Assembly (NCBI RefSeq): GCF_002214365.1
Contig: NZ_CP014854.1
Coordinates: 1,302,001 to 1,366,000, forward strand
DNA: 64,000 bases
Direction: 5' to 3'
DNA from: Thermococcus celer Vu 13 = JCM 8558
GTDB lineage: Archaea > Methanobacteriota_B > Thermococci > Thermococcales > Thermococcaceae
A program made the translations under genes and the position numbers. This document shows positions 28,547 to 35,456 of this stretch, piece by piece (positions within the stretch are counted from its first letter, which is position 1; every line of letters begins with the position of its first letter). Under the pieces are notes generated by a model. It saw nothing but the letters and a program-made list of their open reading frames with translations. It searched no databases and was not told the DNA's origin.

Positions 28547-30970
28547 ATGAGGCTCGAATCAGCCCGTAAAGAGGCTTTGTTTTTTCTTATAGCTATTTTT
28601 ATGGCCTTCCTAACCCTGAAGGGCTTTCTTGGAAGCGGTTATCCCCCGAGCTGGGGCGGGGACGCCTACGGCCACCTCTTCAAAATCTGGAAGCTGATGG
28701 GGGGTTACCACCCATGGATCGAGGACTGGTACGGTGGCTATCCATTCCTCCGCTTTTATCCACCGCTTGCCTATTACCTCGGGGCACTTCTCGGCGTTTT
28801 GACCCATTCTGCGACCTGGGGCTACAAGCTCTCGGCCCTCCTATCCCTGATAATAGGGGCTCTTTCGATGAGGTTTCTCCTGAGGGAGCTCGGGTTCTCA
28901 GACCTTCCGTCCTACCTCGCCTCCCTTGCATACGCGTTTGCCCCCTACCATCTGCGGATTCTGTCACCTGAGGGGAACTTCCCGAGGTTCGTGGCGATAA
29001 ACCTCGCCCCTCTCCTCGTCCTTGGGTTCATATACATCTTCCGCGGTGATAGAAGAAAGGCCCTAACGGCCGGGGTTCTCATCTCCCTCGTCCTCTTAAC
29101 ACACCACACCCTCGCGGTCTCCTTCGGCCTCGTTCTCCTTTTCCTGCTCCCCTATCTCCGGGAAACTAAAAGGGAATGGAGAACTCCTATTCAGAACCTG
29201 TTTATCGCCGGGATCGTCGCGTTCCTGATATCGGCCTTCTGGGTTCTGCCGTTCATCCTGGAAAAGGGCAACGCCCATTTCCTAAAGGAGAATGCCATAG
29301 ACTACCTTTTCAAGTTCCAGAGCGCCAGGCTGGGGGAGATACTCCTTCCCACAGGCCCCTGGTCGTTCTACCAGGGGGCCCTGATGTACCTCGGGATTTT
29401 CGGGGCATTGATGACAATTAAGAGAAAGAAAACGCTCTCCATAGCTGTTTTGGCGGGCGTGTTCACCTCGCTCCTGCTCTCGCTCGGGTACTACGGGCCC
29501 ACACCATGGTTAAACAGACTTCCCATACTCGATTTAATTCCCCCCTACCGGTGGCTCGGCACCGTGGAATTTCTGGCGGCCATCGGGTTCGCCATGCTTC
29601 TGGAGTTCGTTCTTAACTATGCCCCGAAAATCCATCCAGATAAGTTCAGGAAAGTGGCTCTGATAATATCCCTCGTTCTCCTGTTGCTTTCGCTCTCGGA
29701 CCTCAGGTTCCGGGTTGATAGCCTGAATCCGGAGGAATTCCCCGGGAATTACATGGGGGTTCTCAACTACATCGGAAACGACAACGGAACCGGCTGGAGG
29801 TACTACCAGTGGGGGCTGGGGATAACGCAGGGCTCAAGGGTCGCCTTCACCCCCGCCCTCACCAAAAAGCCCGCTCTCGACGGCTGGTATCGTCAGGGCG
29901 ATCCAGCCTATCCCGGGCATAGCTATCTCAACTACGCCGTTCTCAACGACCTCAATTTTGCCAGAAAGGCCCTCAGGGCTTATTCCGTGAAGTACATCCT
30001 CCTCGACTCCAGCTTTAAGGATACGCCAAGGGTCGAGGAAAACCTGAAGTCGATTGGCTTCAGGGAGATTTATTCGGTCGGAAACTTCAAGCTCTACTCC
30101 TGGGACAACCACAGCCTTTTGACGCCGGAGGCGGGCGTCCTCGTCGTCGGGAACTGGCCCCTTGACACCGGCGTGGAATACGAGAGGGGGAAATTCGTAG
30201 ATGACCACGCGGACTCACTTGGGAGGTACTCCCTCGTCATCCTGAACAATTACGTGTACAGGGACCCGCTTGTATGGAGGAAGCTCGAGGACTACGTCAG
30301 GGACGGGGGAATTCTCGTGGTAAACACCTTCGGAAGTCCCGACGCCGAGGCTACAAGGTTCGGCGTGAGATCAACCATAGTAAAGGTTTTTGGAAAGGCC
30401 AACCTCAGCTCCGGGGTTTACAACGTCTCCCGCTTCTCAAACTTCACGTACGAGGGAAAGCCATGGACGGCAACCGCCTACACCGGGAATCTGACTCCCC
30501 TGATAAGGATGGGGAACCTCACGGTGCTCGGGGTTAAGGAGTATGGCAAAGGCAGGATATACTTCGTGGGTCTCAACCTGCCCTACCACGCTGTTTACAG
30601 CAGAAACGATTACGAGGCCAGGCTCTTAAATGAGATTCTCTCAAGGTACATCGCCCCGCCAAAGATTGAATACAGGATAGTCGAGGTTTCGGATGGAGAA
30701 ATCGTCATGAAGTACACCGCCGACAGGAGCACGGCGGTCATCCTGAGCGAGAACTACTACCCCCACTGGAGGGCTTACGTTGATGGAAAAGGCATCAAAA
30801 TTTCAAGGAATGAACAGTTCGGCCTCATCGAGCTCCAGCTCCCGGCGGGAGAGCACGAAGTAGAGCTGAAGTTCGAGGACCCCTATTCACCCCTGGGATA
30901 TCTGAGCCTCATATCACTCGTGGCCGTGTTGGGGTTTTTGGCGTGGGACAGGGTAAGGAGAAAAGGATAA
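28547..30970 (+). CDS. Large PTPS-related membrane protein with extracytoplasmic GATase-like domain
   Basis: An 807-residue protein. The N-terminal half (to about 395) has roughly ten membrane helices and a conserved loop YGGYPFLRFYPPLAYYLGAL, the pattern of 6-pyruvoyl-tetrahydropterin synthase-related membrane proteins. These look like GT-C glycosyltransferases. Residues about 520-690 are extracytoplasmic and include LEDYVRDGGILVVNTFG and YGKGRIYFVGLNLPYHAVY, matching the outside domain of the two winged-helix proteins upstream. A beta domain and a final helix (LGYLSLISLVAVLGFLAW) close the protein. It starts nine bases after the secreted-protein gene, so these two are probably cotranscribed. 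Confidence 0.8.
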   Translation: MRLESARKEALFFLIAIFMAFLTLKGFLGSGYPPSWGGDAYGHLFKIWKLMGGYHPWIEDWYGGYPFLRFYPPLAYYLGALLGVLTHSATWGYKLSALLSLIIGALSMRFLLRELGFSDLPSYLASLAYAFAPYHLRILSPEGNFPRFVAINLAPLLVLGFIYIFRGDRRKALTAGVLISLVLLTHHTLAVSFGLVLLFLLPYLRETKREWRTPIQNLFIAGIVAFLISAFWVLPFILEKGNAHFLKENAIDYLFKFQSARLGEILLPTGPWSFYQGALMYLGIFGALMTIKRKKTLSIAVLAGVFTSLLLSLGYYGPTPWLNRLPILDLIPPYRWLGTVEFLAAIGFAMLLEFVLNYAPKIHPDKFRKVALIISLVLLLLSLSDLRFRVDSLNPEEFPGNYMGVLNYIGNDNGTGWRYYQWGLGITQGSRVAFTPALTKKPALDGWYRQGDPAYPGHSYLNYAVLNDLNFARKALRAYSVKYILLDSSFKDTPRVEENLKSIGFREIYSVGNFKLYSWDNHSLLTPEAGVLVVGNWPLDTGVEYERGKFVDDHADSLGRYSLVILNNYVYRDPLVWRKLEDYVRDGGILVVNTFGSPDAEATRFGVRSTIVKVFGKANLSSGVYNVSRFSNFTYEGKPWTATAYTGNLTPLIRMGNLTVLGVKEYGKGRIYFVGLNLPYHAVYSRNDYEARLLNEILSRYIAPPKIEYRIVEVSDGEIVMKYTADRSTAVILSENYYPHWRAYVDGKGIKISRNEQFGLIELQLPAGEHEVELKFEDPYSPLGYLSLISLVAVLGFLAWDRVRRKG

Positions 30971-30976
30971 AGCAGC

Positions 30977-32134
30977 TCAGCCCTTCAGCGCCTCCGGAAT
31001 CGCCCTATCCCACTGCTCCCTCGCGAGCTCGCCCGTGTACTTGAACTTCTCGACCTTCTTCTCCGCTTCCTTCCTCCTCCGCTGATGCTCCCTCAGGAAA
31101 TCCTGGACGCGCTTTATGAGGTCGCGCTTGCACTGGCCGCAGAGGAGCTCGCCGTTTTTGCAGGCGTGGTAGCGCTCCATGAGCTTTTTGTCGTCCGGCT
31201 CGAAGAATATCTCGAACCACTTGAAGACGACGCACTTCTCAGGGTTTCCACCCTTCTCGCGCTGTTCCTTCGCCGTAGCCCTTCCTCCCGTCAACGCGTA
31301 CTTCCAGAGCTTTTTACCGGCTTCCTCGGGGTCGTCCGTGAGGTAGATGGCGGTCTCAGGCTTCGACGCGCTCATCTTGCCTTCGAGGCCCATCAGGCCC
31401 GGAACGAACTTGGAGTGGAGGGCGGCGGTCTTGTAGTAACCGAGGCTCTCGGCGAAGTCCCTCTGGAGGCGCCAGTAGGGGTCCTGGTCTATCGCCGATG
31501 GAATCAGGCACCGCTTCCTCTCGAAGAAGGTCGGGGCGGCCTGTATCGCAGGATAGAATATCATCCCTATCTTGCTCTGGTCGGTGAACCCGAAGACGGC
31601 CTTCGCCATCGAGTAGTTTATCTTCTTGGCTATCGGGATGGCCATCTCGTAGATCTTGGTGAACTCGCTGTCCTGGAAGATGAAGGTTCTGTCGGGATCG
31701 AAGCCCACCGCGATTATGTCGAGGATGTTGTCGTAGGCCCATCTCTTCGTATCCTCGAAGGTGAGCCTCTCCTTGAAGAGGAACTTCTCGTCGTCGGTTA
31801 TCTGGATGTAGAGGTTGACGCCGAACCTCTCCTGGAGCCACTTCGTGGCGAAGAAGGGGATTATGTGGCCTATGTGCATCGGCCCGCTCGGGCCCCTCCC
31901 CGTGTAGAGGAAGAAACCCTTTCCGTTCTCGTAATCGGCAAGAACCTTGTCGTAGTCCCTGTGGGAGAAGAAGAACCTCCTCCTGAAGTATAGCGGCAGT
32001 TCGCTCTTCGTGAGCTGGGCGGTCTTCTCGAGCAGCTCGTCCGTCAGCGGGCTCGTTCCGAACTCCTCTATGAGCCTATTGTAGTCCACCAGACCCTCAA
32101 CGTCCCATGGGGTGACCTTAAATCCGTCGTCCAT
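30977..32134 (-). CDS. trpS: Tryptophan--tRNA ligase
   Basis: A 385-residue class I aminoacyl-tRNA synthetase that charges tRNA-Trp. The HIGH-equivalent is GPSGPMHIGHIIPF near residue 86 and the KMSKS-equivalent is LEGKMSASKPETAIYLTD near residue 253. Length and the N-terminal extension (MDDGFKVTPWDVEGLVDYNR) are typical of archaeal/eukaryal TrpRS. The ATG is preceded by GGAGGTG. A full ORB-like sequence sits directly upstream at 32148-32171, where core promoter elements would be expected. Confidence 0.97.
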   Translation of the reverse strand: MDDGFKVTPWDVEGLVDYNRLIEEFGTSPLTDELLEKTAQLTKSELPLYFRRRFFFSHRDYDKVLADYENGKGFFLYTGRGPSGPMHIGHIIPFFATKWLQERFGVNLYIQITDDEKFLFKERLTFEDTKRWAYDNILDIIAVGFDPDRTFIFQDSEFTKIYEMAIPIAKKINYSMAKAVFGFTDQSKIGMIFYPAIQAAPTFFERKRCLIPSAIDQDPYWRLQRDFAESLGYYKTAALHSKFVPGLMGLEGKMSASKPETAIYLTDDPEEAGKKLWKYALTGGRATAKEQREKGGNPEKCVVFKWFEIFFEPDDKKLMERYHACKNGELLCGQCKRDLIKRVQDFLREHQRRRKEAEKKVEKFKYTGELAREQWDRAIPEALKG

Positions 32135-32147
32135 TCAAACACCTCCA

Positions 32148-32171
32148 TTTCCAGTGGAAACGAAACTCCGG
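32148..32171 (+). promoter_or_regulatory. ORB-like sequence upstream of trpS
   Basis: TTTCCAGTGGAAACGAAACT, followed by CCGG, agrees closely with the Orc1/Cdc6 origin recognition box core seen at the origin in this window. It lies 14 bases upstream of the trpS start, more than 16 kb from oriC. Confidence 0.6.
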
Positions 32172-32253
32172 CCTAAGCCCGAACAGAAGAGCGGGGCATC
32201 ATCAGGGCCAAAAGCAATCACCGGGCATGGAAGTGGAAAGGAAAGGAGAGGAT

Positions 32254-33663
32254 TTAAAGTTTTCCGTTCTCCCTCAACCACTCGCCGTACTTGACGAGGG
32301 CGTAGACCGCATCGACGCCGTCCTCGACGGTCTCGTAAACCGGGACGCCCCTGAGCTCGATGTTCCTTGCCATCTTGTGCGGGTAGTCCCCACCGGGGGC
32401 GACGAAGACGATGGACTTGCCGTACTCCCCCATCTTTGCAACGGCCTCAACGATTCCCTCGTCGAGGGCGGGGCTCTGGAAGAGCGCTATAACGACGAGG
32501 AGATCGACGTTCTCGTCCTCCAGCGCGTAGCGCATGGCCCTCTCGTACCTGCTCGACGGGGCGTCGCCGATGACGTCGATGGGGTTTCTGTAGCTCATGT
32601 GCTCCGGGAGCCTTCCCTCCTCGATGTCCCTCCTGAAGCGCTCCCTGGTTTCCTCGCTCAGCTCGGCGAGCTTCATGCCGCGCTCGAGCAGGCCGTCGCT
32701 CATCATGACCCCCGCTCCACCGCCGTTGGTTACGATAGCAACGCGGTTGCCCTTCGCGGGCTTCTGCATGGCCAATGCCTTGGCGTAGTTGAAGAGCTGG
32801 CGCATGCTCTTTGCCTCGAGGACGCCGGCCTGAGTGAAGGCCGCCCGGTAGATGGCGTAGGAACCGGCCAGTGAGCCCGTGTGGGATGCGGCGGCCTTGG
32901 CTCCCGCTTCCGTTCTCCCGCTCTTTAGGACGATAACGGGCTTCCTTAGGGTGACCTCCCTGGCGGTGTTGAAGAACTTTCTACCGTCCTTAACGCCCTC
33001 GATGTAACCGGTTATGACGCCCGTTTTTGGATCCTCCCCGAGGTAAGCCATGAAGTCGCTCTCGTCGAGGTCGGCCATGTTACCGAGGCTGATGAACTTG
33101 CTCATACCTATCTTGTGGTTGGCGGCCCAGTCGAGGATGGCCGCCCCGAAGGCGCCGCTCTGGCTCATGAAGGCTATCTTCCCGGTTGGCGGCCTCGCCT
33201 GTCTCTCCGGCGGGTTGAAGTTGCAGTCGAAACCGTTCTCGAGGTTCGTGACGCCGAGGCAGTTGGGGCCGACGACCCTGATGCCCCACTTCCTGGCCCT
33301 CCTCACGAGTTCCTCCTCGAGTTCAGCCCTCCCGGCCTCCTTGAAGCCGGCCGAGATGACAACGGCCCCCTTAACGCCCTTCTCGCCGCACTCGTCGATC
33401 ACATCCGGAACGAACTTAGCAGGAACCGCTATGACCGCAACGTCGATCTCGTCGGGGATCTCCTTAACGCTCCTGTAAACCTGGAACTTCCTCCCGTTGA
33501 CCTCTATCTCGCCTCCCCTGACGTTGACGGCGTAGACCCTGCCCTCGTACTTGAGAGTTATCGAGCGCATTATGGCGTTTCCAACCTTTCCAGGAACGTT
33601 CGAGGCACCTATAACAGCGACGCTCCTCGGGTAGAACAGGAAATCGAGCTCTGGAGCCTCCAT
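32254..33663 (-). CDS. acdA: Acetyl-CoA synthetase (ADP-forming), alpha subunit
   Basis: This 469-residue subunit takes part in making ATP from acyl-CoA, ADP and phosphate, the main energy-conserving step of Thermococcales fermentation. The CoA-binding N-terminus is RSVAVIGASNVPGKVGN. It is followed by VGPNCLGVTN, FMSQSGAFGAAILDWAANH, and the phospho-histidine segment AAASHTGSLAGSYAIY. The beta subunit is not adjacent. The ATG at 33663 is chosen over an upstream start because GGTGG precedes it and alignment to the family begins with MEAPELDFLFYPRSVAVIGA. A TATA-like GCTTAAATAGG lies about 35 bases upstream within an inverted repeat. Confidence 0.93.
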   Translation of the reverse strand: MEAPELDFLFYPRSVAVIGASNVPGKVGNAIMRSITLKYEGRVYAVNVRGGEIEVNGRKFQVYRSVKEIPDEIDVAVIAVPAKFVPDVIDECGEKGVKGAVVISAGFKEAGRAELEEELVRRARKWGIRVVGPNCLGVTNLENGFDCNFNPPERQARPPTGKIAFMSQSGAFGAAILDWAANHKIGMSKFISLGNMADLDESDFMAYLGEDPKTGVITGYIEGVKDGRKFFNTAREVTLRKPVIVLKSGRTEAGAKAAASHTGSLAGSYAIYRAAFTQAGVLEAKSMRQLFNYAKALAMQKPAKGNRVAIVTNGGGAGVMMSDGLLERGMKLAELSEETRERFRRDIEEGRLPEHMSYRNPIDVIGDAPSSRYERAMRYALEDENVDLLVVIALFQSPALDEGIVEAVAKMGEYGKSIVFVAPGGDYPHKMARNIELRGVPVYETVEDGVDAVYALVKYGEWLRENGKL

Positions 33664-33685
33664 ATTGCCACCTCCGAAGGTTTTT

Positions 33686-33711
33686 CGGGAGGGCCTATTT
33701 AAGCCTTCCCG
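33686..33711. promoter_or_regulatory. Inverted repeat around the acdA TATA box
   Basis: Arms CGGGAGGGC and GCCTTCCCG (one mismatch) are separated by eight AT-rich bases that contain the minus-strand TATA. This could be an operator that occludes the promoter; no regulator is identified. Confidence 0.45.
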
Positions 33712-33788
33712 TAATGGATATTTTGTCCAGTGTGGTCCCAAAAACGCCATCGAGTTTACATATATAAAGCTACCGGGAGGGCAAAAGG

Positions 33789-33828
33789 GTTATATGCCAT
33801 AACGTTAAAAGAAACGTTGGAACGTTTA
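33789..33828 (+). promoter_or_regulatory. TATA box followed by three AACGTT boxes upstream of a winged-helix gene
   Basis: A TATA-like GTTATATGCC at 33789-33798 is followed by AACGTT at 33801, 33813 and 33821. The boxes cover the expected transcription start and early leader of the regulator gene at 33844, which suggests autoregulation. A second TATA candidate, CATATATAAAG, lies near 33755. Confidence 0.5.
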
Positions 33829-33843
33829 AATTGGGTGGTTGAG

Positions 33844-34419
33844 ATGGCTAAGGTCAAGGTGATAACCGACCCGGAAGTCATAAAACTGATGCTGGAGGAC
33901 ACGAGGAGGAAGATACTGGGCCTTCTACGCAACAGGGAGATGACCATCTCCCAGCTCAGCGAGATTCTCGGAAAGACGCCCCAGACGATATACCACCACA
34001 TCGAGAAGCTGAAGGACGCGGGACTGGTCGAGGTAAAGAGGACGGAGATGAAGGGCAACCTCGTGGAGAAGTACTACGGGAGAACCGCCGATGCGTTCTA
34101 CATCAACCTCTACCTCGGCGACGAGGAGCTCCGCTACTTCGCCCGCTCCCGCCTGAAGACAAAGCTCGAGATCTTCAAGGCCCTGGGGTACAAATTCAAC
34201 GACGAGGAGCTCCTCGACGTGATGGACCGCCTACTCGAGAAGGAGCACGAGTTCAAAACGGCGATATCGCGGGAGATAGAGGCCAGTGAGGAGGCCCTAA
34301 AGGACTTCTCCAACGAGGACATAATCCACGCCATCGAATGGCTCTCAATGGCGAAGATGGGACGCGATGAGGAGTCGCTCGAGCTGATCCAGAGGCTCGG
34401 TAAAATACTTAAGAAATGA
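33844..34419 (+). CDS. Winged-helix transcriptional regulator (ArsR-like)
   Basis: A 191-residue regulator. The N-terminal winged helix (LMLEDTRRKILGLLRNREM, then SQLSEILGKTPQTIYHHIEK) covers about residues 10-90, followed by a helical C-terminal dimerisation or sensing domain. ATG at 33844 is preferred because GGTGG is seven bases upstream; the longer frame upstream reads through the promoter. The gene is followed by a DUF211 gene and a second regulator with a similar N-terminus (EPERVKVLSEETRFRILQLL), so the two regulators look like paralogues. The effector is unknown. Confidence 0.85.
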   Translation: MAKVKVITDPEVIKLMLEDTRRKILGLLRNREMTISQLSEILGKTPQTIYHHIEKLKDAGLVEVKRTEMKGNLVEKYYGRTADAFYINLYLGDEELRYFARSRLKTKLEIFKALGYKFNDEELLDVMDRLLEKEHEFKTAISREIEASEEALKDFSNEDIIHAIEWLSMAKMGRDEESLELIQRLGKILKK

Positions 34420-34443
34420 CCCCCAAAGGGGATGCGATGGAAA

Positions 34444-34749
34444 ATGGCGAAGGGGATACGACTCCTGGTGCTGGACGTTCTAAAGCCGCACCAGCCGATG
34501 GTCACGGAACTGGCGCTGGGACTTAGCGAGCTCAAGGGCGTCGACGGCGTCAACATAACCCTCGTGGAGATAGACAAGGAAACGGAGAACGTCAAGATAA
34601 CAATGGTGGGCGACGACCTCGACTACGACGAAATTGCGAGGACGATAGAGGAGTTCGGGGGCGTCGTTCACAGCATCGATATGGTAGCGGCCGGGAGGAG
34701 GATAGTCGAAGAGGGCGAGACGCCGCAGGACAAACTGGAGGAGTACTGA
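34444..34749 (+). CDS. DUF211 family protein
   Basis: A protein of about 100 residues with a ferredoxin-like alpha/beta pattern: GIRLLVLDVLKPHQP, VDGVNITLVEIDKETENVKI, and GVVHSIDMVAAG. This is the archaeal DUF211 family, which forms small oligomers and has been suggested to bind metals; the role is not established. The ATG at 34444 matches family N-termini; an ATG at 34432 is the alternative. It lies between two winged-helix genes, its stop touching the GTG of the next, so it is likely part of their operon. Confidence 0.85.
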   Translation: MAKGIRLLVLDVLKPHQPMVTELALGLSELKGVDGVNITLVEIDKETENVKITMVGDDLDYDEIARTIEEFGGVVHSIDMVAAGRRIVEEGETPQDKLEEY

Positions 34750-35307
34750 GTGAGGGAAGTTCTAATCATCACCGAGCCCGAGAGGGTTAAGGTTCTCTCG
34801 GAGGAGACCCGCTTTAGGATCCTCCAGCTGCTCAGGAACCGTCCCATGACCATCAACGAGCTCAGCAACTCCCTGGGAAGGGACAGAACAACGGTGTACC
34901 GACACGTGAAGATACTCGAGGAAGCCGGTCTCGTGGAAGAGCTCGAGGTTCAAGGAAACGAAAGGGTCTACACCAGAAGCGCGAGGCTCTTCCTCATAAA
35001 GGCCGACCCGGACGAGAGCATCGAGGAGTTCAGACAGGCCTACCTGCAGGTGGAGGCGGAGAAGCTGGTTGGGATCCTGGAAAAGGCCGGATTCAAGGTA
35101 AGAGACCGGGAGGCCCTCAGGAGGCTCGCGAAGGAAGTGCTGAACGATATAGAGGTCGGATCCCAGCCGGTAATCAAGAGGATCTCGCAGGCGGGCGTTG
35201 AGCTCACTGAGATAGAGCTCTTCCACCTCCTCAACATGCTCGTCTTCCTCCAGAGTTGCGAGCTCTGTGAAAAGGCCCGAAAGGTAAGGGAACTGATAAG
35301 GTTCTGA
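34750..35307 (+). CDS. Winged-helix transcriptional regulator (ArsR-like), second copy
   Basis: A 185-residue regulator beginning at a GTG directly after the DUF211 stop, with CTGGAGGAG upstream as ribosome binding site. The winged helix includes EETRFRILQLLRNRPMTINE and RDRTTVYRHVKILEEAGLVE. The C-terminal helical half contains a Cys pair (SCELCEKARKV) near residue 173 that could bind metal or respond to redox state (inference). It resembles the regulator at 33844 in length and N-terminal sequence. Targets are unknown; the adjacent amylase has a different, TrmBL1-like operator. Confidence 0.85.
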   Translation: MREVLIITEPERVKVLSEETRFRILQLLRNRPMTINELSNSLGRDRTTVYRHVKILEEAGLVEELEVQGNERVYTRSARLFLIKADPDESIEEFRQAYLQVEAEKLVGILEKAGFKVRDREALRRLAKEVLNDIEVGSQPVIKRISQAGVELTEIELFHLLNMLVFLQSCELCEKARKVRELIRF

Positions 35308-35411
35308 CCTCCTTTTTATATTCCCCAAATGAAACACGATGTTTCGTTTCTCCCCCAGGGCATAATGAACAATTACGCTCTATGATGAACATTGATGGCA
35401 AAGCTCAAATA

Positions 35412-35428
35412 TTTCACCATCGGTGATA
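35412..35428 (+). promoter_or_regulatory. TGM-like operator (TrmBL1/Tgr site) in the amylase promoter
   Basis: TTTCAC-CATCG-GTGATA matches the published Thermococcales glycolytic motif TATCAC-N5-GTGATA with one mismatch. It directly follows the TATA-like CAAATATTT (35406-35414) and precedes the ATG by 28 bases. A position downstream of TATA is the arrangement associated with repression by TrmBL1 in the absence of maltodextrins. Confidence 0.7.
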
Positions 35429-35456
35429 CATTATAATTGGATGGCGGGTGTTGACC

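Noticed and set aside
32185-32215. Possible C/D box RNA in the trpS upstream region (TGATGAT on the minus strand)
   Set aside because: No matching D box, and the region is too short between the ORB and the acdA end.
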